Notes: generated by a model not told the origin, from the letters alone. Shown: positions 18,734-31,146, counted from the stretch's first letter. The stretch: 64,000 nucleotides of DNA from Vibrio galatheae (GCF_000967545.1 NZ_JXXV01000011.1:166306-230305); one strand, 5' to 3'. Numbers and translations: made by a program.

Positions 18734-19321
18734 ATGCAGACTTTATCATCCAACAAGCCCAAAGTGTTGGTGCTCTATTCCCACCCGGAGTCGCAGGCTT
18801 CTGTGGCAAATCAAATGATGATCAAGAAGATTGAGTCGCTTGATCACGTTACTGTGCATGATCTTTATGCGCACTACCCCGATTTTTTTATTGATGTTGC
18901 GGCTGAACAGAAATTGCTTAGCCAGCACGATGTGATTGTCTTTCATCATCCGCTGTATATGTATTCTTGTCCTGCTTTGCTTAAAGAGTGGTTAGACAGA
19001 GTACTCAGTAAAGGTTTTGCCTTCGGTAAAGGGGAGGCGATGAAAGGTAAGTATTGGCGCAGTGTGATTACCACCGGCGGTAAGCAAGAGGCGTTTGGTA
19101 AAACCGGCTACAACCGCTACCCACTTGATGAAATCCTTCAGCCATTTGAGTTAACCGCAGCCTTGTGCCAAATGCATTGGATTGAGCCTTTGGTGCTCTA
19201 TTGGGCGCGTAACGTTAGTGAGATGGAGCGTTATCAACACGCCGAAGATTATCGCCAGTGGCTGACCAACCCTATCCCTCAAGATTTACAGCAAACCAGC
19301 GGAGGTGAGCATGGCGCTTGA
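18734..19321 (+). CDS. kefG: Glutathione-regulated potassium-efflux ancillary protein KefG
   Basis: A 195-residue flavodoxin-fold quinone-reductase-like protein, required by the KefB potassium efflux system for full activity. Conserved blocks are [56 protein letters not shown] and [17 protein letters not shown]. The gene ends 11 bases inside kefB, so the two are translationally linked. AAGGA touches the start ATG directly, leaving almost no spacing. A stop codon six bases upstream excludes a longer form, so either initiation is weak or a more distant site is used. Confidence 0.92.
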   Translation: MQTLSSNKPKVLVLYSHPESQASVANQMMIKKIESLDHVTVHDLYAHYPDFFIDVAAEQKLLSQHDVIVFHHPLYMYSCPALLKEWLDRVLSKGFAFGKGEAMKGKYWRSVITTGGKQEAFGKTGYNRYPLDEILQPFELTAALCQMHWIEPLVLYWARNVSEMERYQHAEDYRQWLTNPIPQDLQQTSGGEHGA

Positions 19322-21107
19322 GAGTGATTTCCTGCAAAGCAGTGTGATATTCCTTACCGCTGCTGTGGTAGCTGTCCCTTTGGCGCAGCGACTCGGCTTG
19401 GGCTCCGTTCTGGGCTACTTGTTAGCTGGGGTAGCGATTGGCCCGTGGGGATTAGGTTTAATCAGTGACGTTGAAGCTATTTTGCATTTTGCGGAATTTG
19501 GCGTGGTGTTGCTGCTGTTCTTAATTGGATTGGAACTGAATCCGAAAAAGCTGCTGCAAATGAAAGGGCCGATATTAGGTCTTGGTGGCGCGCAAGTGGT
19601 GGTTACGACCTTGGTCTTAGCCTGTGTTGCCTACACCGTTGGCTCCACGTGGCAAACCAGTTTGATCATAGGTATGGGGTTGGCGCTCTCCTCGACGGCG
19701 ATAGCACTGCGGGTTATCGATGAGCAAGGACTCGCCGGCAGTGAAACCGGGCAGTCAGGCTTTGCAGTATTGCTCTTTCAAGACATCGCCGTGATCCCTA
19801 TGTTAGCAATATTACCAGTACTGGCTGGTAATACCGCGGGAAACTGGTTTGATGCGTTGTGGATGCTCGCTGGAGTAGGTGGCTTGCTGGTCGGTGGCCA
19901 CTTCTTGTTGCGGCCACTGTTTCGCTATGTCGTTCTTAGTGGCGTCAGAGAGCTGTTTACGGTAGCGGCCTTACTGCTCGTTATCGGTATCGCTTTGTTA
20001 ATGAAGTACCTCGGACTGTCTATGGCGTTGGGCACCTTCTTAGCTGGCGTACTGTTGGCTGAAAGTGAATATCGCCATGAATTAGAAATCGCCATAGAGC
20101 CATTTAAAGGTCTGCTGCTTGGCTTGTTCTTTATTGCGGTGGGGATGGCGGTTAACCTAGGCTTAATTGCACTCGAACCTATTTTAGTGCTGTCGACCGT
20201 TATTGGCCTTGTGGTGGTTAAAGGGATTATCTTGTATTTGCTTGCACGTGTTGCAGGCAGCAGTGCTAAAGCGCGCAGTAAAATGGCGGCGATATTGAGC
20301 CAAGGCGGGGAGTTTGCCTTCGTTATCTTTACCGCGGCGAGCAGTGAAGGTCTGATTAATCAAGAACAAACCGCGTTTTTACTGGTGGTGGTCAGTTTAT
20401 CTATGGTGACGACACCTTTGCTCTTGATGGCACAAAATAAATGGTACGCTCACGGTTTAAATGCCGAGACGAGTGAAGCGTTAAAAAGTGATGTGGTCAA
20501 CAAGCAGCCACGCGTGATCATCGCGGGATTTGGTCGTTTTGGTCAAATTATCGGGCGCTTGATGTACGCCAACAAAATCAAGGTCACCGTACTGGAAAGC
20601 GATGCGAGCCAAATTCACCTGCTGCGCAAGTATGGCTATAAAGTGTTTTATGGTGATGCCACTCAGCTAGATTTATTGCGTGCCGCCGGCGCAGATAAAG
20701 CCGAAGCCATGATTATCTGTACCGATTCACCTGATGAGATCGTGAAAATCATCGAGCTGTGCCAAACTCACTTCCCCGATCTAAAACTGCTTGCTCGGGC
20801 GAGAAGTCGCGTCGAGGCCTATCAACTATTGAGCCATGGTGTCGACAGCTACTCGCGAGAAACTTTCCTTGGCGCCTTGGATCTTGGTCGTCAAACCTTA
20901 ATTAAACTCGGCATGCACCCATATCAAGCCAAGCGAGCTGAGGCACATTTTAGAAAGCTTGATAATGCTATGCTCAAAGAGCTGCTTCCTCAGCACAATA
21001 ATGACAAACAACTGGCCCAAAGAGCGAAAGAGGCCCGTAAAGAACTGGAAGAGATATTTGGTCGAGAGCTAGAAAGTGATCAACAAGCCAAAAACTTCTG
21101 GGAATAA
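19311..21107 (+). CDS. kefB: Glutathione-regulated potassium-efflux system protein KefB
   Basis: An inner-membrane K+/H+ antiporter (CPA2 family) gated by glutathione adducts, protecting against electrophiles by acidifying the cytoplasm. The 598-residue protein has about 12-13 membrane segments in residues 1-380, with [56 protein letters not shown] and [20 protein letters not shown] cytoplasmic RCK/TrkA-N domain follows ([16 protein letters not shown] near 400, [17 protein letters not shown]). The ATG at 19311 is preferred over an in-frame GTG at 19305 because GGAGGT (19301-19306) is correctly spaced to it. Confidence 0.95.
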   Translation: MALESDFLQSSVIFLTAAVVAVPLAQRLGLGSVLGYLLAGVAIGPWGLGLISDVEAILHFAEFGVVLLLFLIGLELNPKKLLQMKGPILGLGGAQVVVTTLVLACVAYTVGSTWQTSLIIGMGLALSSTAIALRVIDEQGLAGSETGQSGFAVLLFQDIAVIPMLAILPVLAGNTAGNWFDALWMLAGVGGLLVGGHFLLRPLFRYVVLSGVRELFTVAALLLVIGIALLMKYLGLSMALGTFLAGVLLAESEYRHELEIAIEPFKGLLLGLFFIAVGMAVNLGLIALEPILVLSTVIGLVVVKGIILYLLARVAGSSAKARSKMAAILSQGGEFAFVIFTAASSEGLINQEQTAFLLVVVSLSMVTTPLLLMAQNKWYAHGLNAETSEALKSDVVNKQPRVIIAGFGRFGQIIGRLMYANKIKVTVLESDASQIHLLRKYGYKVFYGDATQLDLLRAAGADKAEAMIICTDSPDEIVKIIELCQTHFPDLKLLARARSRVEAYQLLSHGVDSYSRETFLGALDLGRQTLIKLGMHPYQAKRAEAHFRKLDNAMLKELLPQHNNDKQLAQRAKEARKELEEIFGRELESDQQAKNFWE

Positions 21108-21124
21108 TTGAGTGAAATAAAGAA

Positions 21125-21319
21125 ATGAAAAAAAGATTTATTGCTGGTGCTAGCTGTCCTAAGTGTTCTGCCCAAGACACGTTACGCTGGTGGATAGAGA
21201 ATAATATTGAGTTAGTAGAGTGTGTTGAATGTGGTCATCAAGATCAACGTCAGCCTCAGTCTGTAGAAAAAACCGAACATAGCGGTCAAGAAATGATCGG
21301 CATTTTTAAGCCCGATTGA
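21125..21319 (+). CDS. yheV: YheV family putative metal-binding protein
   Basis: A 64-residue zinc-ribbon-like protein with CPKC (11-14) and CVEC (33-36), the two knuckles of a four-cysteine metal site. It corresponds to YheV of E. coli, which also follows kefB. The gap to kefB is 17 bp, so it is probably the third gene of the kefGB operon. Function unknown. Confidence 0.9.
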   Translation: MKKRFIAGASCPKCSAQDTLRWWIENNIELVECVECGHQDQRQPQSVEKTEHSGQEMIGIFKPD

Positions 21320-21406
21320 TTGTGTTTCTATAAATGATCCCCATAATACCCCCAATAGTAAGTTTGCAGACCTTAACTCAGGTCTTTTGTTCTCCTTGGA
21401 GTAAAT

Positions 21407-21982
21407 ATGAAAATTGAAAAGAACGTAGTTGTAAGCCTTGCTTACCAAGTGAAGTTGGAAGACGGTGTTGTTGTTGATCAGTCTACAACTGATGCGCCAC
21501 TAGATTACCTACACGGCAACAATAACCTAATCACTGGTCTGGAAACGGCACTAGAAGGTAAGGAAGCGGGCGCTAAGTTCTCAGTGACGGTTTCTCCAGA
21601 AGAAGCATACGGTGAACACAACGATGCACTTGTACAACGTGTTCCTGCCAATGTATTCCAAGGTGTAGAGCAAATTGAAGTGGGTATGCGCTTCCTAGCT
21701 GATACTGACCAAGGTCCTATTCCTGTTGAAGTTACAGAAGTGGATGGCGACGAAGTTGTTGTTGATGGCAACCATATGCTAGCTGGTCAAACACTGACTT
21801 TCGACGTGGAAGTAGTTGCCCTACGTGAAGCGACGGCAGAAGAAGTTGAGCACGGCCATGTTCACCAAGCGGGCGGTCACGACCACGATCACGAAGGTGG
21901 TTGTTGTGGTGGCGAAGGCCATGACCACGGTGATGAGAAAAAAGATGGCTGCTGCGGTGGCGGTAGCTGCGGATCTCACTAA
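21407..21982 (+). CDS. slyD: FKBP-type peptidyl-prolyl isomerase SlyD
   Basis: A cytoplasmic peptidyl-prolyl isomerase and chaperone that also binds nickel and other metals for hydrogenase maturation. The 191-residue protein has the FKBP fold (MKIEKNVVVSLAYQVKLEDG, PLDYLHGNNNLITGLE), the inserted flap around 75-125 (SPEEAYGEHNDALVQRVP) and a C-terminal tail from about 147 rich in His and Cys (HDHDHEGGCCGGEGHDHG, CCGGGSCGSH). GGAG precedes the ATG. A strong terminator follows. Confidence 0.96.
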   Translation: MKIEKNVVVSLAYQVKLEDGVVVDQSTTDAPLDYLHGNNNLITGLETALEGKEAGAKFSVTVSPEEAYGEHNDALVQRVPANVFQGVEQIEVGMRFLADTDQGPIPVEVTEVDGDEVVVDGNHMLAGQTLTFDVEVVALREATAEEVEHGHVHQAGGHDHDHEGGCCGGEGHDHGDEKKDGCCGGGSCGSH

Positions 21983-22009
21983 TTCCCCTCGCTATCTAAC
22001 TAAATTAGA

Positions 22010-22044
22010 AAGGTGTTTCCTGCTGTACGGGAAACGCCTTTTTT
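22010..22044 (+). terminator. Rho-independent terminator after slyD
   Basis: AAGGTGTTTCC pairs with GGAAACGCCTT (11 bp, one G-T pair), followed by a run of T. Confidence 0.92.
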
Positions 22045-22087
22045 GTTATTTAGTCGTTAGTTAACTTGCTGCTTGGAGAGCAATATC

Positions 22088-23029
22088 ATGACCCAACCCT
22101 TTTCTATCGCGATACATGGTGGTGCGGGAACCATACTACGCGAGCAAATGAGCGACGCGCTCAAAGCGTCTATCTTGGCGGATTTAGAAAAATCAGTGCG
22201 TGCAGGACATCAGATTTTGGCGCAATCAGGGGATGCGCTAGATGCGGTGGTTGCAGCAGTTAAAGTATTGGAAGACTCGCCAAACTTTAATGCGGGTAAA
22301 GGCTCGGTGTTGACCAATAAAGAGATGGTCGAGATGGACGCCTCTGTTATGCATGGCAAAGAGAAAAACGCTGGCGCAGTGGCGGGTGTGCTTCATATTA
22401 AAAACCCTATCGAACTGGCGCGTGATGTGATGTACAAAAGCAATCATGTGTTGATGATTGGCGAAGGCGCGGAAGAGTTTGCTTTTGAGCAAGGTCACCA
22501 ATACACCGAGCAAGATTATTTCTTTACCGAGCGTCGCTATGAGCAACTGCTGTCGATGAAAGAGAAAGGTTTGTTTGCTCTGTCTGAAGCAAAATACCCA
22601 GACGATAAGAAATACGGCACGGTTGGCGCAGTAGCGCTTGATCAACACGGCAATCTTGCGGCAGCGACCAGTACTGGTGGCGTAACTAACAAAAAGTATG
22701 GTCGTGTTGGTGATTCTTCAATTATTGGGGCGGGTACCTATGCTGACAATGGCACGGTCGCTGTTTCAACAACCGGAATGGGTGAGTACTTTATTCGCCA
22801 AACCGTTGCGGTAGATGTTGCTGCTCGCATGCGCTATTTGCACGAGGATCTATCGACTGCGTGTGACACCATCATCCAAGGTGAGCTCAAACAGATGGGC
22901 GGAGAAGGTGGGCTGATTGCGGTTGATGCAAAAGGTCAACTCCATTTTGCGATGAATAGCACGGGCATGTATCGAGCTGGAATCGATGTTAATGGTCACT
23001 TTAGCGTTAAAATTTACGCTGATGAGTAG
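22088..23029 (+). CDS. iaaA: Isoaspartyl peptidase / L-asparaginase (Ntn hydrolase)
   Basis: This plant-type asparaginase removes isoaspartyl residues from dipeptides and has weak asparaginase activity. The precursor cleaves itself into alpha and beta subunits. The 313-residue protein has the N-terminal IAIHGGAGT (7-15), ALDAVVAAVKVLED, FNAGKGSVL and the cleavage point KYGTVGAVA with nucleophile T178, then GVTNKKYGRVGDSSIIGAGTYA. The ATG at 22088 is chosen because GGAGAG (22075-22080) is well spaced; an upstream TTG in frame (22073) overlaps that site. Predicted cytoplasmic, since no signal peptide is seen. Confidence 0.92.
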   Translation: MTQPFSIAIHGGAGTILREQMSDALKASILADLEKSVRAGHQILAQSGDALDAVVAAVKVLEDSPNFNAGKGSVLTNKEMVEMDASVMHGKEKNAGAVAGVLHIKNPIELARDVMYKSNHVLMIGEGAEEFAFEQGHQYTEQDYFFTERRYEQLLSMKEKGLFALSEAKYPDDKKYGTVGAVALDQHGNLAAATSTGGVTNKKYGRVGDSSIIGAGTYADNGTVAVSTTGMGEYFIRQTVAVDVAARMRYLHEDLSTACDTIIQGELKQMGGEGGLIAVDAKGQLHFAMNSTGMYRAGIDVNGHFSVKIYADE

Positions 23030-23180
23030 CCTGACGAGACGAGTAATTGTCGGCTCGAGAATTAAGTTGCTGATATATTTCAGGGTTGTTTAATCACGGA
23101 TTTAATTTAAACAGTATTGCACTCTGATGATTAAAAAATGACTGCAAGAAATGTGATTCAGTGCTAGAATCCATTTTTAA

Positions 23181-24518
<1,338 letters not shown>

Positions 24519-24540
24519 TCTCTGATTGCACAGATATTTT

Positions 24541-24572
24541 TAAAAACCGGCGATTATCGCCGGTTTTTTTAT
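24541..24572 (+). terminator. Rho-independent terminator after purA
   Basis: AAAACCGGCGA and TCGCCGGTTTT form an 11-bp stem with a TTA loop, followed by a T-run. Confidence 0.93.
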
Positions 24573-24637
24573 GTCCAATTTTCCTTGCGAATCTCATCAC
24601 TTACGGCAACAATTTGCCCAATAGCGGCAAATATGAT

Positions 24638-24664
24638 TAAAGAGTCAGCTCTGATTGCCGATAC
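24638..24664 (+). promoter_or_regulatory. Sigma-28 (FliA) promoter for motX
   Basis: TAAA, exactly 15 bases, then GCCGATAC: seven of eight positions of the -10 consensus GCCGATAA with the correct spacer. It lies 80 bp before the motX ATG. Late flagellar motor genes in vibrios are known to depend on this sigma factor. Confidence 0.8.
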
Positions 24665-24744
24665 TAATATCAAGCTTGCCGTGTGTGCGGCAAATCAGAT
24701 GTTGACTGAAGAAACATCATTGATCGAAGTGAAGAGTGCAGAAC

Positions 24745-25383
24745 ATGAAGCTAAGAAAATTAGCGGCTTCGATGGTGTTGGCGTTAAGTGCCTCTGTGGT
24801 ACAGGCAAATACATTGTCTGATATTGGAGAGCCGATACCTATTTATACTGAAGCTGAACTAATTAAACTGATTAATAACAACCAACATTTAGAGCGTGTT
24901 AAAGCCGATAACTGTCAGCTGGTTGAAGATATTGTTGCTCGTGCAACTCGCATCAGCTTGCCTGCGTATGAATTTTTGTACGGAGATATGTTGGCGTGGG
25001 GCGTGTGTGTTAACCAAGATGTCGAGCTTGGTCTTTACTATATGGAGAATGCCGCTCATCAAGGTTTACCTGCTGCGCTTGAGCAGATTGGTCGCTACTA
25101 CTCGCGTGGGACATTGGTTCAGCAAGATAAAGAGCGCGCCATTCCTTACTTACGCGAAGCGGCAGCAATGGGTAACCTCAACGCTCGTATTCACCTAGCT
25201 GAGCTACTGCTACGAGATTATGGTAGCCCATTGGATTATGAAGATGCCTACCGTTGGCTCTACAACTCGGTTACGGCGGATCAGCGTGTCCACAAACGAA
25301 TCAGTGTATTACGTCAAGGCCTAGAAAGGCGAATGCCACAGAATATTATCGCCAGAGCGAAAAAGCGCGAAACGTTTTGGTAA
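24745..25383 (+). CDS. motX: Sodium-type flagellar motor protein MotX
   Basis: MotX forms, with MotY, the periplasmic T ring that holds PomAB stators around the Na+-driven polar flagellar motor of vibrios. The 212-residue protein starts with a signal peptide (KLRKLAASMVLALSASVVQA). Sel1/TPR-like repeats follow: AYEFLYGDMLAWGVCVNQDVELGLYYMENAAHQGLPAALEQIGRYYSRG and the next unit AIPYLREAAAMGNLNARIHLAELLLRDYG are the two clearest, split here only for description. The ATG at 24745 is preferred to an in-frame GTG at 24736. Position behind a sigma-28 promoter, and between purA and rnr as in other vibrios, supports the call. Confidence 0.9.
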   Translation: MKLRKLAASMVLALSASVVQANTLSDIGEPIPIYTEAELIKLINNNQHLERVKADNCQLVEDIVARATRISLPAYEFLYGDMLAWGVCVNQDVELGLYYMENAAHQGLPAALEQIGRYYSRGTLVQQDKERAIPYLREAAAMGNLNARIHLAELLLRDYGSPLDYEDAYRWLYNSVTADQRVHKRISVLRQGLERRMPQNIIARAKKRETFW

Positions 25384-25429
25384 TAAAGTCGACAACGCTC
25401 CTTACTGCACTCGGGGGCGGATGTATAAC

Positions 25430-25463
25430 AAGAAATGCCCAGCAAACGCTGGGCATTTCTTGT
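25430..25463 (+). terminator. Rho-independent terminator after motX
   Basis: A perfect 14-bp stem (AAGAAATGCCCAGC / GCTGGGCATTTCTT) with an AAAC loop. The stem's own U-rich end gives TTTCTTG. Confidence 0.88.
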
Positions 25464-25608
25464 TTAGGCGAGTCATTTTTGCCAGCAATATTGCATTCCA
25501 AGCTAAAGATATTGAAAAATAGCGAAATTAAAGCGACTTACCTGTAGCTTACTTCGGGACTCAGATATACTTGTGTTAAATCCCTTCCTTTGTGAATTAG
25601 GCGTGCCT

Positions 25609-28071
25609 ATGTCAGACAATACCCATAATGACCCATTTGCTGCTCGTGAATCGGAAAATTATGAAAACCCGATCCCAAGCCGTGAGTTTATCTTAGAGTA
25701 CCTCAGCCAAGCTGGTGTTCCGATGAATCGCAACGATCTCTTTGATGCATTAAAACTGCAAGGAGAGGACCAGTATGAAGGGCTGCGTCGTCGATTACGC
25801 GCTATGGAACGTGATGGCCAGTTAGTATTTACCCGCCGTCAGTGCTATGCATTGCCGGAAAAACTGGAAATGATCAAAGGCTATGTGATTGGGCACAAAG
25901 ATGGGCACGGCTGGGTGCGCCCTGAAGGCAGTGTTGGTAAAGACAATGATATTGTCCTGCCTCATCATCAGATGAAGAACATCATCCATGGTGATTATGT
26001 ATTGGTGCAGCCGACAGAAAACTCCAAGCGTGGCCGCAAAGAAGGGCGTTTGGTACGTGTACTTGAAGAGCGTCAAAGCCAGATTGTTGGCCGCTTCTTT
26101 ATGGAATACGGTTACTCTTATGTGGTACCGGATGATTCACGTATCCATCAGGACATCCTAATTCCTAATGAGCTTAGAGCGGGTGCGCGAATGGGTAACG
26201 TGGTGGTTATTGAGATAACCGATCGCGGTTCACGCTCACGTGGAATGATGGGTAAAGTTATTGAAGTTCTTGGCGAAAATATGGCGCCTGGGATGGAAAC
26301 GCAAATCGCTATTCGCACTCATCAGATCCCACACGACTGGCCAGAAGCGGTCAACAAGCAGATTGAAGGACTAGGGGAAGAAGTACCGGAAGAGGCTAAA
26401 GTTGGTCGGGTTGATCTGCGTCAGCTACCTTTGGTCACCATTGATGGCGAGGACGCGCGTGACTTCGATGATGCGGTTTTCTGTGAGAAGAAAAAAGGCG
26501 GCGGTTGGCGTTTATGGGTAGCAATTGCGGATGTGAGCTATTACGTTCGTCCAGAGTCAGCGTTAGATAAAGAAGCCATTAACCGTGGTAACTCGGTTTA
26601 TTTCCCATCGCAAGTTGTGCCTATGTTGCCTGAAGTGCTTTCTAATGGCCTGTGTTCACTCAACCCACAAGTGGATCGCTTGTGTATGGTGTGTGAGATG
26701 ACGATTTCAGAGACAGGAAAGTTGTCGGGATACAAACACTATGAAGCGGTGATGAATTCTCATGCTCGCTTAACCTATAATAAAGTCCACGATATTCTCG
26801 AAGGTGACGAAGAGCTACGCGAGCGCTATGAGCCAATCGTGCCGCATCTTGAAGAGCTGCACAGCATGTACAAAGTGCTCAAACATGCGCGCGATAATCG
26901 CGGGGCGATTGAGTTCGAAACCATAGAAACTAAATTCATCTTTAACGCTGAGCGTAAGATTGACAGCATTGAACCTGTGATTCGCAATGATGCGCACAAG
27001 ATTATCGAAGAGTGTATGATTCTGGCCAATATCGCCTCGGCATCATTGGTGGAAAAAGCCAAAGAGCCAGCCTTATACCGTATTCACGAATCTCCGGGTG
27101 AACTTCGCCTACAAGGTTTCCGTGATTTCTTAGGTGAGCTGGGACTGCATCTCAACGGTGGTTTAGAGCCGTCACCAACCGATTATGCCGATTTGGTCAG
27201 ACAAATTGGTGAGCGTGCGGATAAAGAACTGATCCAAACCATGCTACTGCGCTCGATGAAGCAGGCGGTATATAATGCTGATAACTGCGGGCACTTCGGC
27301 TTGGCACTAAAGCGCTACGCGCACTTTACTTCACCGATTCGTCGCTACCCAGACTTACTTCTTCATCGCGCAATCAAGTATCTGATCGCGAAAGAAAACG
27401 GAACTCTGCGTGACCGTTGGACTCCGACTGGCGGTTACCACTATTCGTTTGATGATATGGACTTCTATGGTGAGCAGTGCTCGATGACTGAGCGCCGTGC
27501 AGACGATGCCACCCGAGAAGTGTCTGATTGGCTTAAATGTGAGTACATGCAAGACCATGTCGGCGAAGAGTTGGATGGTGTCATTGCTAACGTGACCGGA
27601 TTTGGTTTCTTCGTTCGCCTGACTGATCTGCACATAGATGGTTTGGTGCATATCTCAGCACTGGCTAACGACTACTATCAATTTGACCCGATTGGTCAAA
27701 GACTTATCGGTGAAAGCTTTGGTGCCATCTACCGCTTAGGTGACGCAGTGAAAGTCAAAGTGCTGTCGGTTAATCTTGATGATCGCCAAATAGACTTTGA
27801 ATTAGTCGAAACAAGTCGTAAGCTACGCGGCGAAGGCAAAACGGCCAAGAAGCGCGCGGCGGAAGCGAAGCGTAAAGCCAAGGATAAAAAGCGCGCGGCA
27901 ACCAAAGGTGAAAGATCAGAACGCAAGGCTGCGCCTGACATCGAGCCGACCAAGCGTCCGGAACGTGCCGAGTCTAATGCTAGCAAAAAGCCTAAAGTAA
28001 CCAAGGCGCGCAAGAAGAAACCGGGTGCTAAACCAAAGAAAACCAAACGCGCTAAGAAACCAGCGCAGTAA
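25609..28071 (+). CDS. rnr: Ribonuclease R
   Basis: A processive 3'-5' exoribonuclease that degrades structured RNA and takes part in RNA quality control and cold adaptation. The 820-residue protein has an N-terminal helix-turn-helix region ([20 protein letters not shown]), cold-shock domains (near 70-200), the RNB catalytic core with [12 protein letters not shown] (near 278-290) and [16 protein letters not shown], an S1 domain ([17 protein letters not shown] near 640) and a long Lys/Arg/Ala-rich tail from about 740. I start at the ATG 25609 ([10 protein letters not shown]) rather than an upstream TTG. It leads into rlmB 23 bp later, the usual rnr-rlmB pair. Confidence 0.96.
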   Translation: MSDNTHNDPFAARESENYENPIPSREFILEYLSQAGVPMNRNDLFDALKLQGEDQYEGLRRRLRAMERDGQLVFTRRQCYALPEKLEMIKGYVIGHKDGHGWVRPEGSVGKDNDIVLPHHQMKNIIHGDYVLVQPTENSKRGRKEGRLVRVLEERQSQIVGRFFMEYGYSYVVPDDSRIHQDILIPNELRAGARMGNVVVIEITDRGSRSRGMMGKVIEVLGENMAPGMETQIAIRTHQIPHDWPEAVNKQIEGLGEEVPEEAKVGRVDLRQLPLVTIDGEDARDFDDAVFCEKKKGGGWRLWVAIADVSYYVRPESALDKEAINRGNSVYFPSQVVPMLPEVLSNGLCSLNPQVDRLCMVCEMTISETGKLSGYKHYEAVMNSHARLTYNKVHDILEGDEELRERYEPIVPHLEELHSMYKVLKHARDNRGAIEFETIETKFIFNAERKIDSIEPVIRNDAHKIIEECMILANIASASLVEKAKEPALYRIHESPGELRLQGFRDFLGELGLHLNGGLEPSPTDYADLVRQIGERADKELIQTMLLRSMKQAVYNADNCGHFGLALKRYAHFTSPIRRYPDLLLHRAIKYLIAKENGTLRDRWTPTGGYHYSFDDMDFYGEQCSMTERRADDATREVSDWLKCEYMQDHVGEELDGVIANVTGFGFFVRLTDLHIDGLVHISALANDYYQFDPIGQRLIGESFGAIYRLGDAVKVKVLSVNLDDRQIDFELVETSRKLRGEGKTAKKRAAEAKRKAKDKKRAATKGERSERKAAPDIEPTKRPERAESNASKKPKVTKARKKKPGAKPKKTKRAKKPAQ

Positions 28072-28094
28072 AAATCAGACCAACAGGTTTTTAA

Positions 28095-28835
28095 ATGAGT
28101 AACGAATTTATTTACGGTATTCACGCTGTAAAAGCAGTTTTAGAGCGTGAGCCAGAACGTTTTATTGAAGCGTTTGTCTTAAAAGGTCGTCAAGATGACC
28201 GCTTAATGCCTATTCTAAATGATCTGCAAATGTGTGGAGTGTCAATTCAACAGATGACACGTAAGACATTAGATGACAAGGCTCGTGGTGCCAACCACCA
28301 AGGTATCATGGCGCGCGTTAAGCCAGCTAAGCAACTTAACGAAAACGACCTCGATGACATCCTTGCTAAGCATGAATCGCCACTATTGCTGGTACTCGAT
28401 GGTGTTACTGACCCACATAATTTGGGGGCGTGTTTACGTAACGCTGATGCAGCGGGTGTTGCGGCCGTGATTGTGCCAAAAGATAAGTCCGCTAATATCA
28501 CTGCGACAGTTAGTAAAGTCGCTTGTGGCGCAGCAGAAACCGTGCCTTTGGTACGAGTCACCAATTTGGCTCGCACAATGCGCGCGCTACAAGAGCAAGG
28601 GATCTGGTTTGTCGGCACTGCGGGTGAAGCTACTCATGATATCTATCAAGCTAAACTGACTGGCCCATTGGCTATTGTGATGGGTGCAGAAGGGGATGGT
28701 ATGCGTCGTTTAACTCGTGAAACATGTGACGATTTAATCAAAATACCAATGGCGGGCAGTGTCTCAAGCTTAAACGTATCAGTGGCTTCTGGTGTCTGTT
28801 TGTTTGAAGCTGTACGCCAAAGACTCTGTTGCTAG
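28095..28835 (+). CDS. rlmB: 23S rRNA (guanosine-2251-2'-O)-methyltransferase
   Basis: A SPOUT-class methyltransferase that modifies G2251 in the peptidyl-transferase P loop of 23S rRNA using S-adenosylmethionine. The 246-residue protein has an N-terminal L30e-like substrate-binding domain ([18 protein letters not shown]). The trefoil-knot catalytic part shows [36 protein letters not shown] and [20 protein letters not shown]. It ends RLCC, and the stop codon lies inside a duplicated 12-base repeat. Co-transcribed with rnr. Confidence 0.96.
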   Translation: MSNEFIYGIHAVKAVLEREPERFIEAFVLKGRQDDRLMPILNDLQMCGVSIQQMTRKTLDDKARGANHQGIMARVKPAKQLNENDLDDILAKHESPLLLVLDGVTDPHNLGACLRNADAAGVAAVIVPKDKSANITATVSKVACGAAETVPLVRVTNLARTMRALQEQGIWFVGTAGEATHDIYQAKLTGPLAIVMGAEGDGMRRLTRETCDDLIKIPMAGSVSSLNVSVASGVCLFEAVRQRLCC

Positions 28836-28873
28836 TTCCTACTTGCTAGTTCCTCTTTTCCGGGAACTAGCAA
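28829..28873 (+). terminator. Duplicated repeat and hairpin at the rlmB 3' end
   Basis: TTGCTAGTTCCT occurs twice (28829-28840 and 28843-28854), and GGAACTAGCAA (28863-28873) can pair with either copy in a perfect 11-bp stem. The first copy contains the rlmB stop codon. A pyrimidine-rich tract ending in T6 follows, so it probably terminates the rnr-rlmB transcript. Confidence 0.65.
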
Positions 28874-28927
28874 CTCTCTCTTCTCTTCTTTCCCCTCTTT
28901 TTTATCCGACTATTTTTCAAACAAGCC

Positions 28928-28955
28928 TTGCAAGTGAAATTGTGATCTGTATAAT
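28928..28955 (+). promoter_or_regulatory. S10 operon promoter
   Basis: TTGCAA (28928-28933), a 16-base spacer and a consensus TATAAT (28950-28955), some 300 bp before rpsJ, where the S10 operon promoter is expected. Confidence 0.75.
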
Positions 28956-28961
28956 GCAGCG

Positions 28962-29568
<607 letters not shown>

Positions 29569-29582
29569 GGGAGATTAGAAGA

Positions 29583-30212
29583 ATGATTGGTCTAATCGGT
29601 CGTAAAGTGGGTATGACCCGCGTATTTACTGAAGAAGGCGTTTCTATCCCAGTAACTGTTGTTGAGGTTGAAGCTAACCGTGTTTCTCAAGTGAAAACTC
29701 TTGAAACTGACGGCTATGCAGCAATCCAGGTTACTACTGGTGCTAAGAAAGCTAACCGCGTATCTAAGCCAGAAGCAGGTCACTTTGCTAAAGCAGGTGT
29801 TGAAGCTGGTCGTGGTCTTTGGGAATTCCGTTTGGAAAACGATGAAGAGTTTGCAGTTGGCGCTGAGCTAACAGTTGAACTATTCAACGATACAAAGAAA
29901 GTAGACGTTACTGGTACATCTAAAGGTAAAGGTTTCCAAGGCGCTGTTAAGCGTTGGAATTTCCGCACTCAAGATGCTACTCACGGTAACTCATTGTCTC
30001 ACCGTGCTCCTGGTTCTATCGGTCAATGTCAGACTCCAGGTCGCGTATTTAAAGGCAAGAAAATGGCAGGTCACATGGGTGCAGAGCGTGTAACGACTCA
30101 AAACCTAGAGATCGTACGTGTTGACGCTGAGCGCAATCTGCTTCTTATTAAAGGTGCAGTCCCAGGCGCAACTGGCGGCAACGTGATCGTTAAACCAGCT
30201 GTTAAAGCATAA
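29583..30212 (+). CDS. rplC: 50S ribosomal protein L3
   Basis: An early assembly protein at the 3' end of 23S rRNA whose extension reaches the peptidyl-transferase centre. The 209 residues start [19 protein letters not shown]. They include the conserved loop [17 protein letters not shown], then [20 protein letters not shown]. The Q at the end of GSIGQ is the usual glutamine methylation target in this family. Fourteen bp after rpsJ. Confidence 0.98.
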   Translation: MIGLIGRKVGMTRVFTEEGVSIPVTVVEVEANRVSQVKTLETDGYAAIQVTTGAKKANRVSKPEAGHFAKAGVEAGRGLWEFRLENDEEFAVGAELTVELFNDTKKVDVTGTSKGKGFQGAVKRWNFRTQDATHGNSLSHRAPGSIGQCQTPGRVFKGKKMAGHMGAERVTTQNLEIVRVDAERNLLLIKGAVPGATGGNVIVKPAVKA

Positions 30213-30229
30213 CGTCTCAGGAGTAAGTA

Positions 30230-30832
30230 ATGGAACTAATGGTTAAAGGTGCTGATGCACTAACTGTTTCCGAAACTACTTTCGGACGTGAGTTTAACGA
30301 AGCTCTTGTACACCAAGTAGTTGTTGCATACGCAGCAGGTGCTCGTCAAGGTACTCGTGCTCAAAAAACACGTTCAGAAGTTTCTGGCGGTGGCGCTAAG
30401 CCATGGCGTCAAAAAGGTACTGGCCGTGCGCGTGCTGGTACAATCCGTAGCCCAATCTGGCGTACAGGTGGTGTTACTTTTGCTGCGAAACCTCAAGATC
30501 ACAGCCAAAAAGTAAACAAAAAAATGTACCGTGGTGCTATGAAGAGCATTCTTTCTGAGCTTGTTCGTCAAGAGCGTCTAATCGTTGTTGATAACTTCTC
30601 AGTAGAAGCACCAAAGACTAAAGAACTAGTTGCTAAGCTTAAAGAGCTTGAGCTAACTGACGCTTTAATCGTGACTAGCGAAGTAGATGAGAACCTATTC
30701 TTAGCTGCTCGTAACCTATACAAAGTTGACGCACGTGACGTAGCTGGTATCGACCCAGTTTCTCTAATCGCGTTTGACAAAGTTGTAATTACTGCTGAAG
30801 CAGTTAAACAAGTAGAGGAGATGCTAGCATGA
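30230..30832 (+). CDS. rplD: 50S ribosomal protein L4
   Basis: L4 lines the polypeptide exit tunnel and in enterobacteria represses its own S10 operon through the leader. The 200-residue protein has the extended tunnel loop [20 protein letters not shown] followed by [23 protein letters not shown]. Its stop overlaps the rplW start as ATGA. A long leader upstream of rpsJ is consistent with L4 autoregulation here. Confidence 0.98.
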   Translation: MELMVKGADALTVSETTFGREFNEALVHQVVVAYAAGARQGTRAQKTRSEVSGGGAKPWRQKGTGRARAGTIRSPIWRTGGVTFAAKPQDHSQKVNKKMYRGAMKSILSELVRQERLIVVDNFSVEAPKTKELVAKLKELELTDALIVTSEVDENLFLAARNLYKVDARDVAGIDPVSLIAFDKVVITAEAVKQVEEMLA

Positions 30833-31131
30833 TCACTGAAGAGCGTATCCTAAAAGTTCTACGTGCACCGCACATCTCTGAAAAAGCTACTATGGCAGCT
30901 GAGAAAGCGAACACTATCGTTTTCAAAGTAGCAAAAGATGCTACTAAAAAAGAGATCAAAGCAGCTGTAGAAAAGCTATTTGAAGTTGAAGTTAAGTCTG
31001 TAAATACTCTTATCACTAAGGGTAAGGCCAAACGTCAAGGTCTACGCCAAGGTCGCCGCAGCGACGTTAAGAAAGCGTACGTTACTTTGAAAGAAGGTCA
31101 AGATCTTGACTTCGTTGGCGGCGCGGAATAA
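30829..31131 (+). CDS. rplW: 50S ribosomal protein L23
   Basis: L23 sits at the tunnel exit and docks trigger factor and the signal recognition particle. The 100-residue translation begins [20 protein letters not shown] and has the loop [22 protein letters not shown]. Its ATG overlaps the rplD stop by four bases, so translation is coupled. Confidence 0.98.
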   Translation: MITEERILKVLRAPHISEKATMAAEKANTIVFKVAKDATKKEIKAAVEKLFEVEVKSVNTLITKGKAKRQGLRQGRRSDVKKAYVTLKEGQDLDFVGGAE

Positions 31132-31146
31132 CAGGAGTAGTTAAGA

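Noticed and set aside
24585..24821. 78-codon frame across the motX promoter and start
   Set aside because: It overlaps the sigma-28 promoter and the motX signal peptide in another frame; motX is clearly the gene.
27729..28124. 131-codon minus-strand frame opposite the rnr tail
   Set aside because: It is the complement of the Lys/Arg-rich repeat-like tail of RNase R; no start signal or family pattern.
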